Positions 15,963-24,955 of a stretch of 64,000 nt of DNA are shown piece by piece. Under the pieces are notes generated by a model. It saw only the letters and a list, made by a program, of their open reading frames with translations. It did not search any database and was not told the DNA's origin. How positions within the stretch are numbered: the stretch's first letter is position 1; the number at the start of each line of letters is the position of its first letter. A program made the position numbers and the translations under genes. Origin of the DNA: Flavobacterium sp. UBA7680. Its GTDB lineage: Bacteria; Bacteroidota; Bacteroidia; Flavobacteriales; Flavobacteriaceae. The stretch lies in contig NZ_DLHA01000017.1 of NCBI RefSeq assembly GCF_002482975.1, positions 278,185-342,184 of the forward strand, in the 5' to 3' direction.

Positions 15963-16703
15963 ATGAAGCTAAGAGCCGATAATTTAATAAAAACCTACAA
16001 AGGCCGAAGTGTTGTAAAAGGAATTTCTGTTGAAGTAAACCAAGGAGAAATCGTTGGGCTTTTGGGGCCAAATGGTGCCGGAAAAACAACTTCTTTTTAT
16101 ATGATCGTAGGATTGGTAAAACCAAATTCAGGAAACATTTATCTTGATGATTTAAATATTACCGATTATCCTATGTACAAACGTGCACAGCAAGGAATTG
16201 GTTATTTGGCACAGGAAGCTTCTGTTTTTAGAAAATTAAGTATTGAAGACAATATTTTAAGTGTTTTACAATTAACGAAACTTTCTAAAGAAGAGCAGAT
16301 TGCTAAGATGGAAAGTTTGATTGAAGAATTCAGCTTAGAACATATTCGTACTAACCGTGGAGATTTACTTTCTGGAGGTGAACGTCGTCGTACCGAAATT
16401 GCTCGTGCCTTAGCAACAGATCCAAAGTTTATTTTATTGGATGAGCCTTTCGCCGGAGTTGACCCGGTTGCGGTTGAAGATATCCAAAGAATTGTAGCGC
16501 AGTTAAAAAATAAAAATATCGGAATCCTGATTACAGATCACAATGTTCAGGAAACTTTAGCAATTACAGATAAAACATACTTAATGTTTGAAGGAGGAAT
16601 CCTGAAAGCGGGAGTTCCGGAAGAATTGGTAGAAGATGAAATGGTTCGCCGTGTTTATCTTGGACAAAACTTCGAACTTCGTAAGAAGAAATTGGAATTT
16701 TAA
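15963..16703 (+). CDS. lptB: LPS export ABC transporter ATP-binding protein LptB
   Basis: The ATPase that, with LptF and LptG, drives lipopolysaccharide from the inner membrane to the outer membrane. It is 246 residues long with Walker A LLGPNGAGKTTSFYMI (about 34-49), Q-loop IGYLAQEASVF (a hallmark of LptB), signature LLSGGERRRTEIARALA and Walker B FILLDEPFAGVDP. It ends close to the family length. It is grouped with kdsD, two LPS-related genes in one rightward string; a 141-base gap with a possible promoter separates it from the CMD gene. Confidence 0.95.
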   Translation: MKLRADNLIKTYKGRSVVKGISVEVNQGEIVGLLGPNGAGKTTSFYMIVGLVKPNSGNIYLDDLNITDYPMYKRAQQGIGYLAQEASVFRKLSIEDNILSVLQLTKLSKEEQIAKMESLIEEFSLEHIRTNRGDLLSGGERRRTEIARALATDPKFILLDEPFAGVDPVAVEDIQRIVAQLKNKNIGILITDHNVQETLAITDKTYLMFEGGILKAGVPEELVEDEMVRRVYLGQNFELRKKKLEF

Positions 16704-16712
16704 GAAGGTATT

Positions 16713-16766
16713 CAGTCGCAGTCTCAGTTTTCAGTATTGCGAGAATGAAAACTGAGAGTGCGACTG
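16713..16766. repeat. 21-base inverted repeat after lptB
   Basis: Arms 16713-16733 and 16746-16766 (start CAGTCGCA, end TGCGACTG) match with one mismatch around a 12-base loop. It may act as a transcript-end hairpin for lptB, but no T-run follows. TGCGACTG recurs at 17043-17050, on the other side of the next small gene. Confidence 0.65.
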
Positions 16767-16787
16767 TACACTAATTTATAATCTACG

Positions 16788-17006
16788 ATGAAGTCAGAAA
16801 AACCAACTCAGGAAGATTACGACAATTGGCATAAAGATCCAAATAATTGGTATTTGGGATGCTTTTATTATAATCCGAAAGACAAACGGTTAATGCCTCC
16901 AAAAAGGATTGAATGGATGGGTCTTACTATAAATTTTGCCAATCCTTATTCTGTCTTACTTCTATTGCCTTTAGTTATAATGATTGTTCTGGTTTCATTA
17001 AAATAA
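16788..17006 (+). CDS. Small membrane protein, DUF5808-like
   Basis: A 72-residue protein with a hydrophilic N-terminal part (DPNNWYLGCFYYNPKDKRL near residues 17-35, then MPPKRIEWMGLTINFANP) and one C-terminal membrane helix (VLLLLPLVIMIVLVSL). The W-x-G-FYYNP...PPKR...NFA pattern resembles DUF5808, found alone or in larger membrane proteins of unknown function. It is flanked by copies of TGCGACTG and converges on the lysozyme gene. Confidence 0.7.
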   Translation: MKSEKPTQEDYDNWHKDPNNWYLGCFYYNPKDKRLMPPKRIEWMGLTINFANPYSVLLLLPLVIMIVLVSLK

Positions 17007-17055
17007 ATCTAAAGAATACTAAAGAAACATACTGAAAGCCACTGCGACTGCAAAC

Positions 17056-17910
17056 TTATTCAACCGTAATAAACTGCAGCTGTTCTAAATCGCCATTGTA
17101 AATATTAACATCAACTCGATGTTTGATTCCCGGTAGAGAAGCTTTTTCTGTAAACTGCCAAAACAGCCAGTCATCTTCAATTTTTTCCCGGTAGAAATTG
17201 TAGTTGGCAATCCAAAACAAATATTCTCCAAATTCTTCTTTTAAAAAATCAGAATAATATCTTTCTCCTGAATAAATTATCGGGCGTACCTGATAATGTT
17301 TTTCTACTTTAGTTAACCAACGCTTTAAACCTTTTTTTAAACTGTCCAGAGATTGATTTTTTGGTAATTTCTCTATGTCTAAAACTGGCGGCAAATCGCC
17401 TTTTTGTAATTTTACGGTTTTAATAAAAAGATTGGCTTGCTCTATTGAGTTTTCGTTTGGACGATAATAATGATAAGCGCCGCGTATTATTTTATTTTCT
17501 TTGGCACCTTCCCAATTTTTCTTAAACTGACCATCAACGCGATCGTTGCCGGCAGTTGCACGAATGAAAACAAATTGTACGGGATATTTTTCGTCCAGAA
17601 TTTCAACTTCCTCCCAATCGACTTTTCCCTGAAATTCAGACACGTCAATTCCAACCACTTTTCCTTTGTGATTTTCGAGAACACGAATATTTCTCACATC
17701 AGAAAGATGTTTGTCTACCTCATCTTCATCTAAAACTTTTTCTGATTTAAATCCTAAATAATAAGCTAAGCCCTTACGATAGTGATAAGCAATTCCAATA
17801 AAAAGAAGCGCAAAGAAAATTAATAAAAGAGATCGAAAAACCTTGCTTAGAAATGATCTCCCCGCTGGTTTTCTCGAGTATGTTTTACGATAAGTCGTTT
17901 TTCTTGCCAT
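17056..17910 (-). CDS. Glycoside hydrolase family 25 lysozyme, membrane-anchored
   Basis: A 284-residue peptidoglycan muramidase. A basic N-terminus and one membrane helix (about residues 23-43) should anchor it with the catalytic domain in the periplasm. The GH25 barrel begins with VGIDVSEFQGKVDWEEV (first catalytic-site Asp), continues with FIRATAGND and IRGAYHYYRP, and carries the DxE motif in LPPVLDIEKLP. A terminal QFTEKASLPGIKHRVDVNIYNGD is typical of GH25. It is likely a cell-wall remodelling enzyme rather than a phage lysin, since no phage genes are near. It lies 9 bases after pssA and is likely co-transcribed. Confidence 0.9.
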   Translation of the reverse strand: MARKTTYRKTYSRKPAGRSFLSKVFRSLLLIFFALLFIGIAYHYRKGLAYYLGFKSEKVLDEDEVDKHLSDVRNIRVLENHKGKVVGIDVSEFQGKVDWEEVEILDEKYPVQFVFIRATAGNDRVDGQFKKNWEGAKENKIIRGAYHYYRPNENSIEQANLFIKTVKLQKGDLPPVLDIEKLPKNQSLDSLKKGLKRWLTKVEKHYQVRPIIYSGERYYSDFLKEEFGEYLFWIANYNFYREKIEDDWLFWQFTEKASLPGIKHRVDVNIYNGDLEQLQFITVE

Positions 17911-17919
17911 TCGAATAAA

Positions 17920-18633
17920 CTACTTTTTTTTCAAAAACAAATTATTTACGATCGATAGTAAAACGTAAAAAATGATGATTAATGGAACAGCTCCAAAATG
18001 AAACAATAAAAGTAAAACGAAAGAAATCAAAAGAAATACGATCTGCAAAGCATTGTCTTTCAAATTAAACTTCTTAACTTTTAAAGAGAATAAAGGAATT
18101 TCGGCATTCAAAATATAAGCACTGCATAAAGTTATCACTAATAAAACATATTGGTTTGTCAGGATTTCAAGCAATAATAAAGAATCTGAAAACTTTAAAA
18201 CTAACGGAAGACTCAAAATAAAAAGAGAATTTGCCGGAGTTGGCAATCCTATAAATGAATCTGTCTGACGTGTATCAATATTGAAATTAGCTAAACGATA
18301 ACAAGAACCTAAAGTCACGATAAATCCTAAAAACGGAATAAAAGCATTTGTTCCTAATTCGTGTGCGCTGTTTGTAAACAAACTGTACATAACGTAACCC
18401 GGAGCTACTCCACTGGTTACCATATCTGCCAAAGAATCTAACTGCAAACCAAGCGGGCTTGAAACTTTAAATAATCTGGCAAAAAAACCATCAAAAAAAT
18501 CAAAAAAGATTCCTAAACAAACCATGTAAAAAGCCATTTCATAATTGGCTTCAGAAATAAAAACTATTGCAACGCAGCCACAAAAAAGATTAATTAATGT
18601 AATTAGATTCGGAATGTGTTTTTTGATATTCAT
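17920..18633 (-). CDS. pssA: CDP-diacylglycerol-serine O-phosphatidyltransferase
   Basis: Makes phosphatidylserine, the precursor of phosphatidylethanolamine. The start MNIKKHIPNLITLINLFCG is chosen over one 13 codons earlier because it is the usual N-terminus of this family. The CDP-alcohol phosphotransferase signature is split over helix 2 (FFDFFDGFFARLFK and GLQLDSLADMVTSG), giving the D-G-x2-A-R-x8-G-x3-D-x3-D pattern that binds CDP and metal. About seven membrane segments follow in 237 residues. It is the first gene of the pssA-lysozyme pair. Confidence 0.93.
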   Translation of the reverse strand: MNIKKHIPNLITLINLFCGCVAIVFISEANYEMAFYMVCLGIFFDFFDGFFARLFKVSSPLGLQLDSLADMVTSGVAPGYVMYSLFTNSAHELGTNAFIPFLGFIVTLGSCYRLANFNIDTRQTDSFIGLPTPANSLFILSLPLVLKFSDSLLLLEILTNQYVLLVITLCSAYILNAEIPLFSLKVKKFNLKDNALQIVFLLISFVLLLLFHFGAVPLIIIFYVLLSIVNNLFLKKK

Positions 18634-18802
18634 ATTTAGTTTTTGATAAATTTTGAATGACAAATTTCGCATAAATAAGCGACATTAATAGAAAAAATTT
18701 CTATTAAAATTCTAATGAGCAAAAAGCATTGTAAACATTCTTTCAATAAAAATTTAAGTTTTACAATAATTTGAATTAGATGCATAAAATATTATATTTT
18801 TG

Positions 18803-19912
18803 ATGAAAATTAAAAACAGGCTTCAGCCTGCAAAAAATCAGCTTTTGAAAAAACTTTCTGCGTTTTTATTATTTTGGAGTTTTACTTCCCAATATGCACA
18901 AACCGTTCGAAAATATTCGAATGAGTTTATGAATATTGGTGTCGATGCAGCAGCGTTGGGAATGTCTAGTGTTGTGACGGCTTCTACAAATGATGTGAAT
19001 GCTGTTTACTGGAATCCGGCTGGTTTAACGCATCTGGAAGATCACCAAGTTTCGTTAATGCACGCCAGTTATTTTGCCAATATTGCGCAATATGACTTTA
19101 TTGGATATGCAAGCCCTATTGATGATCGAAGTGCCTGGGGAATTTCGATGATTCGTTTTGGTGTCGATGACATTATGGACACGACTCAATTAATCGACAG
19201 CCAGGGAAATATTGATTACAACAGAATTCGTTTATTTTCTACAGCCGATTATGGTTTTACTTTTTCATACGCGAGAAAACTTCCTGTTGAAGGGTTTCAA
19301 TATGGTGTAAATGCAAAAATTATCCGAAGAGTAATTGGAAAATTTGCCAATTCATGGGGTTTTGGTTTTGATGTCGGACTTCAGTTTGAGCATAACGACT
19401 GGAAATTCGGATTGATGCTTCGCGATATTACGACAACTTACAATGTTTGGAATATTGATGAGGAAGAATATGCAAAAATTGCGAATGCGATTCCGGGAGA
19501 AAACAACGAATTACCAGAAAGTACTGAGATCACTTTGCCAAAAGCACAATTAGGGGTTTCTAAAAAATTCGAATTCCATGATGATTACAGCCTTTTGGCA
19601 GCAGGAAATTTGAATATGCGTTTTGAGCAGACAAACGATATTATTTCGTCTAAAGTTGTGAGTATTGATCCTGCACTTGGTTTTGAATTTGGCTATACAG
19701 ATATTGTTTTTTTAAGAGCCGGAGCTGGAAATTTTCAAAATGTGATGCAGCTGGATAATACTGAAAAATTAAGTTTTCAGCCTAATATTGGTCTTGGATT
19801 TAAATACAAAGGCATTCAGATTGATTATGCTTTAACTGATTTAGGAAATCAAAGTGCGGCTTTGTATTCGAATATTTTCTCTATAAAAGTTGATCTTGGT
19901 ATTTTTAGATAA
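18803..19912 (+). CDS. PorV/PorQ-family outer-membrane protein (PorV2-like)
   Basis: A 369-residue outer-membrane beta-barrel of the PorV/PorQ (FadL-related) family, which includes type IX secretion proteins. After a signal region ending in SQYAQ, the segment NIGVDAAALGMSSVVTASTNDVNAVYWNPAGL is diagnostic for the family; alternating hydrophobic strands and a C-terminal IFSIKVDLGIFR strand end the barrel. PorV shuttles type IX cargo to the attachment complex; whether this paralogue does so is not shown. No other type IX gene is adjacent. A TTG directly before the ATG (18800) is unlikely to be the start. DUF4105 follows after 23 bases. Confidence 0.85.
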   Translation: MKIKNRLQPAKNQLLKKLSAFLLFWSFTSQYAQTVRKYSNEFMNIGVDAAALGMSSVVTASTNDVNAVYWNPAGLTHLEDHQVSLMHASYFANIAQYDFIGYASPIDDRSAWGISMIRFGVDDIMDTTQLIDSQGNIDYNRIRLFSTADYGFTFSYARKLPVEGFQYGVNAKIIRRVIGKFANSWGFGFDVGLQFEHNDWKFGLMLRDITTTYNVWNIDEEEYAKIANAIPGENNELPESTEITLPKAQLGVSKKFEFHDDYSLLAAGNLNMRFEQTNDIISSKVVSIDPALGFEFGYTDIVFLRAGAGNFQNVMQLDNTEKLSFQPNIGLGFKYKGIQIDYALTDLGNQSAALYSNIFSIKVDLGIFR

Positions 19913-19935
19913 TAAACTTCTTAAAATTTTAAATT

Positions 19936-21075
19936 ATGAAAAAAGTCCTTTTACAAAAAACACTTTTTAGTTTACTATTATTACTAAGTTTTACTATTGG
20001 CTTTAGCCAAAATATACCATTATCAAAATACGCTAAAATAAGCGTGATTACCTGCGGATTAGGAAATGAAACGTATTCTTATTTTGGACATACTGCGATT
20101 CGTGTAGCAGACCCAATAAACAATCTTGATGTAGTTTATAATTACGGAGCTTTTGATTTTAGGACACCAAATTTTGTTGCCAAATTTACAAAAGGTGACT
20201 TGCAGTATTTTGTAGTTGCTCATTCCTTTGCAGATTTTCTTAATGATTACACTTATGAAAAAAGAAGTGTTTTTGAGCAGGAATTACTCCTTTCTCCTGA
20301 ACTAAAACAGAAGCTTTTTGACAAATTAAATACTGTTTTATTGTCGGAAGAACGTTACTACACCTATAAGTTTATTGATAAAAATTGTACATCGATGGTT
20401 GTTGATGTTATCAATTCAACTTTAGGCGGAAATGTAATTGTAAAAAAGAATGATACTGATAAAACATATCGCTCTGTTTTATTTCCTTATTTTAAAGGGC
20501 ATTTTTATGATCAATTAGGAACTAGTATTATTTTTGGAACTAAAGTGGATCAATTAGCCACTAGAATTTTTCTTCCTTTTGATTTAAAAAATAGTTTAGA
20601 CGAAACGACTTTTCAAGGTCATCTTTTAGCGGGAAAGAATAAAACACTTTTAAGCTTTCAAAAAGAAACTCCAGCATCTTGGTGGAATAACATTTATACT
20701 TATTTGTTTATCTTAGGATTTGTGGTTGTTGTGCACAACAAAATTGTAGACAAAATCTATCTTTTGATTTTATCTTTAATGGGAATCTTTTTTGTTTCGG
20801 TTGGATTTTATTCTTTTCACCAAGAACTGGCGATGAATTATAACGTATTACTATTTAGTCCGCTTTTATTGCTTTTAATTTTCTTTTCGATCGCAAAGAA
20901 CAAAAGATGGACTTATAGATTTGCTGTTTTACATTTAATATTTTTAGTTGTTTACAGCCTATTTATGATCAATAAGGCACATTTTTTAATTGTACTGCCA
21001 ATGATCATTACAAGTGGTTTTGTTTTGGTAAGAGTTGTGATACGAAATGTAAAACGCATCCCGATAATAATCTAA
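19936..21075 (+). CDS. DUF4105 membrane protein
   Basis: A 379-residue protein with an N-terminal signal (about residues 1-24), a periplasmic domain and about four to five membrane helices in the last 140 residues. The domain starts SVITCGLGNETYSYFGHTAIRV and continues VYNYGAFDFRTPNFVAKFTKGDLQYF, the conserved pattern of DUF4105. A Cys in KNCTSMVVD together with His in FGHTAIR could make a papain-like (NlpC/LRAT-like) active site; this is inference. It is likely co-transcribed with the PorV2-like gene. It ends 2 bases from the convergent sugar transferase, the left border of the polysaccharide locus. Confidence 0.85.
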   Translation: MKKVLLQKTLFSLLLLLSFTIGFSQNIPLSKYAKISVITCGLGNETYSYFGHTAIRVADPINNLDVVYNYGAFDFRTPNFVAKFTKGDLQYFVVAHSFADFLNDYTYEKRSVFEQELLLSPELKQKLFDKLNTVLLSEERYYTYKFIDKNCTSMVVDVINSTLGGNVIVKKNDTDKTYRSVLFPYFKGHFYDQLGTSIIFGTKVDQLATRIFLPFDLKNSLDETTFQGHLLAGKNKTLLSFQKETPASWWNNIYTYLFILGFVVVVHNKIVDKIYLLILSLMGIFFVSVGFYSFHQELAMNYNVLLFSPLLLLLIFFSIAKNKRWTYRFAVLHLIFLVVYSLFMINKAHFLIVLPMIITSGFVLVRVVIRNVKRIPIII

Positions 21076-21077
21076 TA

Positions 21078-22472
21078 TTATTGGCCTCTGTAAAATAAAA
21101 CAGTCGTAATTGTTTTAAAAGTAATACTTAAATCAAGGAAAACACTTCTGTGTTTGATGTAGTATAAATCGTATTGCAGTTTTATCAAACTTTCATCAAT
21201 CGATTCTCCATAGGAGTAATTTACCTGCGCCCAACCGGTAAGTCCTGGTTTTATTACATGGCGAGTTTCGTAAAAAGGCATTACTCGGGCTATTTCCTCC
21301 ACAAAAAATGGTCTTTCAGGCCTTGGGCCAATTACAGCCATATCTCCTTTTAAAATATTATAAAACTGCGGTAATTCATCTATTCTGGATTTACGCATGA
21401 ATTTTCCAAATGGAGTAATTCTTTTATCATTAAAAACGGTAAAAACAGCACCGTTTGTTTCAGAAGCTTCAATCATGGTTCTGAATTTATAAATCTTAAA
21501 AACATTGCCATTCTTTCCAACACGATCTTGTGTATAAAAAAGACTGCCTTTGTTTCCGATAAGATTTGCGATAAAAATAAAAGGAATGAAAACCGTGCAG
21601 ATTATTAAACCAGTAAAAGAGAATAAAAGTTCTATGAAACGTATTAAAAACAAATACAACTTATTGTTATTACTACGACTGAAAGGAAAGAAACGATAAA
21701 AATCCCGAGCGATATAATGCACTGGTATACGTTGTGTTTTACTTTCATAAACCTGCGTATATTCTCTAATAATATTTCCGGATTCCAGTAAATGAAGTAA
21801 TTGCTGGTATAAATCGGCAGTGATTCCATCTGTTTTTTGGGAAGCAATTACTATTTCTGAAACGCTGTTTTTGATTACAAAATCTTCTAATTCACTTTTA
21901 TCAATTTCTTTTACATAATGAAAATCAGAATTTGTTGTAGAAAGAGAATCAGAATTAACAAAACCAATAATTTTATAATGCGGATCAACATTTTCCAATC
22001 CTAATACTAATTCTTCTACCTGATCCTGATCGCATATTAAAACTACATTTTGCGAAAAACGATGTGATGCCAGAAAAAGTGCATAGAAAAAACGCCATAA
22101 TAATACAACCAGCAATATTGTTAAATAAAAAATCAATATTATCAATCGCTGTTTTGGCAATTCTGGCGATAAAACTGGTGTAAGTAGATATACCAAAACA
22201 GTTGTAGAAACCGAAAGAACTACACTTTTAAGTATTTGAAACTGATTACTTGCAACCTGTAAATTATACATTTCGAAAATTGTTCCAAAAATGAACAAAT
22301 AACCAATAAGTATAATGGGTCTGTAAATAATATCTATTTCTAAAGCAAAATAACGATAGTCAAAAAAGAAACTTAAAAAATACAATGCAGACAAAACGAA
22401 AACAGCATCAAAAGCAAAAAGCAAAACTTTTCGTTCTGAAATTTCAAAATGCATTTTATTAGTTGAACGCAT
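21078..22472 (-). CDS. Initiating polyprenyl glycosylphosphotransferase (WcaJ/WbaP type)
   Basis: Transfers a sugar-1-phosphate from a nucleotide sugar to undecaprenyl phosphate, starting a polysaccharide repeat unit. The 464-residue protein has the WcaJ/WbaP order: four N-terminal membrane helices (residues about 10-120), a CoA-binding-like Rossmann domain (about 145-240), then a re-entrant membrane helix (about 275-300) and the catalytic domain. The latter shows FYTQDRVGKNGNVFKIYKFRTM, the DE pair in KSRIDELPQFYNILKGDM and IGPRPERPFFVE. A second Met at codon 7 could be the true start. It has its own promoter box (22506-22513) and is the last gene of the locus. It is a second initiator besides the WecA-like enzyme at 56814. 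Confidence 0.9.
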   Translation of the reverse strand: MRSTNKMHFEISERKVLLFAFDAVFVLSALYFLSFFFDYRYFALEIDIIYRPIILIGYLFIFGTIFEMYNLQVASNQFQILKSVVLSVSTTVLVYLLTPVLSPELPKQRLIILIFYLTILLVVLLWRFFYALFLASHRFSQNVVLICDQDQVEELVLGLENVDPHYKIIGFVNSDSLSTTNSDFHYVKEIDKSELEDFVIKNSVSEIVIASQKTDGITADLYQQLLHLLESGNIIREYTQVYESKTQRIPVHYIARDFYRFFPFSRSNNNKLYLFLIRFIELLFSFTGLIICTVFIPFIFIANLIGNKGSLFYTQDRVGKNGNVFKIYKFRTMIEASETNGAVFTVFNDKRITPFGKFMRKSRIDELPQFYNILKGDMAVIGPRPERPFFVEEIARVMPFYETRHVIKPGLTGWAQVNYSYGESIDESLIKLQYDLYYIKHRSVFLDLSITFKTITTVLFYRGQ

Positions 22473-22505
22473 ATTATGGCAGGTTTAGGGGCTTAAACTT
22501 GGGAG

Positions 22506-22513
22506 CAAATGTA
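22506..22513 (-). promoter_or_regulatory. -7 box before the WcaJ-like gene
   Basis: The minus strand reads TACATTTG, a full TAnnTTTG match in the 57-base gap after the ligase/polymerase gene, 34 bases before the start at 22472. The -33 element is not clear. It suggests separate transcription of the initiating transferase. Confidence 0.4.
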
Positions 22514-22529
22514 TTATAAAAAACGAAAC

Positions 22530-23879
22530 TTATTTTAGGTTATTACTTGTTTTTTCAGGAATTTTTATCTGAACGGAAAGCAGCATCATTGCATATACAA
22601 AAGCAGGGGCTGCGATTCGCATTGCTGCATGGTTTATTGTTAAAAGCCAAAAGACAAAAAAAGATAAGAAATACAAATGCTGCCTGTTGTTAATATAAAG
22701 CACAAATGGAGGTATAAAAAGCAATAAAAGTCCAAAAATACCAAATATACCATGCTCACTAAGCATTCTGGATATTTCATTATGTGAAGCAACAGCTTGT
22801 CCTAAAGATTCTTCACGTAATTTTTTACCAATTCCGGCGCCAACACCTAAAATTGGATTATCTAAAAAAAGTTTTAAATCAGCATCCATAATAGCTTCTC
22901 TTCCTCCTAATCTATCTTTTTTTACACGCCCTTTTGCATCCTGATTCGCATAACGTTTTTCGATAAGACCTCTTGTCTGTAATGAACTATATACCCAGGT
23001 TCCAACACCCATTGATCCGATTAAAACAAAGATCAAAATAAACTTCTTTTTTGCTCTTGCATTTGAAAAGTAATACAAAAAAAGAAGTGAGAGAACAATC
23101 ATCGCCGCACCAGTAATAACTCCTCCTCTGGAAAAAGTTACTATTCCTCTATAACTAATGAAAATTAATATTAGAATATTCAATAAAACGATTCTTTTGG
23201 ATTTTGAAAACAATATCAATTGTGTAAAAAAGATAAACATTCCTAAACCTAATATAGTAGAAACCTGATTAGGACCAAATCCCCCTGAAGTTTCAAAATT
23301 AGAACTTGTTCCGGTTACTACATCTTTTACGCTGGGGTTATATAAGAAAAGATAAATTACAGTTGTAATTATTGGCATTCCCATGGTAGTCAAAATATTC
23401 TGTAAATCTGTAAACAGAATTCTTCTTTTATACATATATATAGAAGAAATTGCCAAACAAAACGGCCCCGACAAATTAAAAACCAAGGCTTTTTTAATAT
23501 CTGTATCTACATCAGCTTCAGCAAGTGCTATAAAAATACCCGGTATTAAAAAAATAATAAAGAGAACATAAATTAGGGCATTTATAGAAAAGTTGCTATA
23601 AATCATGCCCAAAAACATAAAAATAATTACGCAGAGTTTTATGTATTCATTATTTAAGTTACCACCTGTCATTCGCAAAAAAACCTCCGATCCAACCAAA
23701 TATGCTGCTACAAAAAGCACTTCGTTATTTCTGTTTTTATTACGGCTAACAATATAAAGTCCCACAACAGGAATTAAAAGTGCATAAATTTTTGACAAAA
23801 AAGGAATGGCAAAAACTGCCAATGCAATTACAGCATGAATTAAAATTAAAAAACTGTAAGACAAGGAAAGTTTTTTCAT
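22530..23879 (-). CDS. O-antigen ligase/polymerase-like membrane protein (Wzy_C)
   Basis: A 449-residue inner-membrane protein with about 11-12 helices. The large periplasmic loop holds the Wzy_C/WaaL-type pattern: GIVTFSRGGVITGAAM in the preceding helix, then NPILGVGAGIGKKLREESLGQAVASHNEISRMLSEHGIFG read in two parts around the SHNE motif. Members either ligate O-antigen to lipid A-core or polymerise repeat units; sequence alone does not decide. The start overlaps the stop of the preceding glycosyltransferase by one base. As the locus also has an ABC exporter, a ligase role is somewhat favoured. Confidence 0.8.
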   Translation of the reverse strand: MKKLSLSYSFLILIHAVIALAVFAIPFLSKIYALLIPVVGLYIVSRNKNRNNEVLFVAAYLVGSEVFLRMTGGNLNNEYIKLCVIIFMFLGMIYSNFSINALIYVLFIIFLIPGIFIALAEADVDTDIKKALVFNLSGPFCLAISSIYMYKRRILFTDLQNILTTMGMPIITTVIYLFLYNPSVKDVVTGTSSNFETSGGFGPNQVSTILGLGMFIFFTQLILFSKSKRIVLLNILILIFISYRGIVTFSRGGVITGAAMIVLSLLFLYYFSNARAKKKFILIFVLIGSMGVGTWVYSSLQTRGLIEKRYANQDAKGRVKKDRLGGREAIMDADLKLFLDNPILGVGAGIGKKLREESLGQAVASHNEISRMLSEHGIFGIFGLLLLFIPPFVLYINNRQHLYFLSFFVFWLLTINHAAMRIAAPAFVYAMMLLSVQIKIPEKTSNNLK

Positions 23880-24955
23880 TAATTTAATTTTTTATATTCA
23901 GACATTAATTTTTCGATTACAACTTTTTCTGAATAATTCTTCATAACTGATGTTCTAAAATTATCTGCCGCTGTCTTCCTAAACTGTTCTTCTTTTATCA
24001 TTTTTTCTAGTTGTACTTTCAACTCTAAATCATTGAAAGGGCTAAACACTAACCCTGTAACTTCATGTTGAATAATCTCTGCACAAAAACCAACATTTGT
24101 TGAAACAACTCCTAAGTTGCTCATAGCATACTCTAATAATGCAACAGGGAATCCCTCTTCTGTAGAAGCTAAAACTCCTATATCTGCTTGAGATAATATA
24201 TGTTTAACATCCTTTCTTTCTCCATACAAATGTATATGCTTTTCTAGTTCATGATGCTTTATAAAGCTTTTTAATGAATTTGAATATTCATCTAAATAAT
24301 CTCTTCCAATTAAATGCAGTGTCCAATCTGAGTCTTGTAATTTTAAATCTTGAAAAGCTTTTAAAATTAAAATATGATTTTTAGGGTTTTTCAAATTTGC
24401 TAAAACAACAATTCGTTTTCCTTCTATACCTTTCAAATTTGTAATTTGATTATCATCTTTTTCCTCTATAGTAAAGTTAGGTATAAAAACTACTTTTTTA
24501 CATAGCATTGTTTTCTGACTCCAGTTTCTTAATTGATAATTGACTACAAAAATGGATGAAAAAAAAACAGATAAAAAAATTAAAACTTTATTTTGTTTCC
24601 ATGATTCATTAACGCGGCTTCCATAATGATCGTGCCATACAATTTTAATTTTAACAAAGGTTAATTTGACCAAAACAGCAGTAAAAAAAGAAGAACTATG
24701 AGCGTGAATAATAGTAACTTTATTTTCAAGTATATATCTTCTTAATTTAAAGATGACTTTAAAGTCTATTTTTCTTTTTTTGTTTAAAAACAAATAGGAA
24801 ACATTCTCACTTATTTGATGAATTAACTCTCCTTCTTTTCTTGTCGCAATTAAGCCGGAAAAAGTTATTTCTTTTGAAAGTGCATTTGCATAATTAACAG
24901 CCATTCGTTCTGCCCCTCCAGATTCTAAAGAATCTATTAATTGTACTATTCTCAT
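23879..24955 (-). CDS. Glycosyltransferase family 4
   Basis: A GT-B retaining glycosyltransferase, 358 residues, cytoplasmic. The N-terminal IVQLIDSLESGGAERMAVNYAN is the typical acceptor-domain start of GT4, and the C-terminal donor domain has the E-x7-E motif in ASTEEGFPVALLEYAM (near residues 265-280). Donor and acceptor unknown. It overlaps the genes on both sides (1 base and 4 bases), so it belongs to the same transcript as the ligase/polymerase and the next GT4 enzymes. Confidence 0.87.
   Translation of the reverse strand: MRIVQLIDSLESGGAERMAVNYANALSKEITFSGLIATRKEGELIHQISENVSYLFLNKKRKIDFKVIFKLRRYILENKVTIIHAHSSSFFTAVLVKLTFVKIKIVWHDHYGSRVNESWKQNKVLIFLSVFFSSIFVVNYQLRNWSQKTMLCKKVVFIPNFTIEEKDDNQITNLKGIEGKRIVVLANLKNPKNHILILKAFQDLKLQDSDWTLHLIGRDYLDEYSNSLKSFIKHHELEKHIHLYGERKDVKHILSQADIGVLASTEEGFPVALLEYAMSNLGVVSTNVGFCAEIIQHEVTGLVFSPFNDLELKVQLEKMIKEEQFRKTAADNFRTSVMKNYSEKVVIEKLMSEYKKLN

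Noticed and set aside
17056..17910. GH25 lysozyme as a prophage lysin
   Set aside because: It has a membrane anchor, sits with pssA and there are no holin, capsid or integrase genes nearby.
18800..18802. TTG as the start of the PorV2-like gene
   Set aside because: An ATG follows directly in frame and gives the normal start; TTG here is only part of a TATTTTTG-like run.
18795..18802. TATTTTTG as a promoter -7 box for the PorV2-like gene
   Set aside because: The ATG begins at the next base, so transcripts from this box would start after the start codon.
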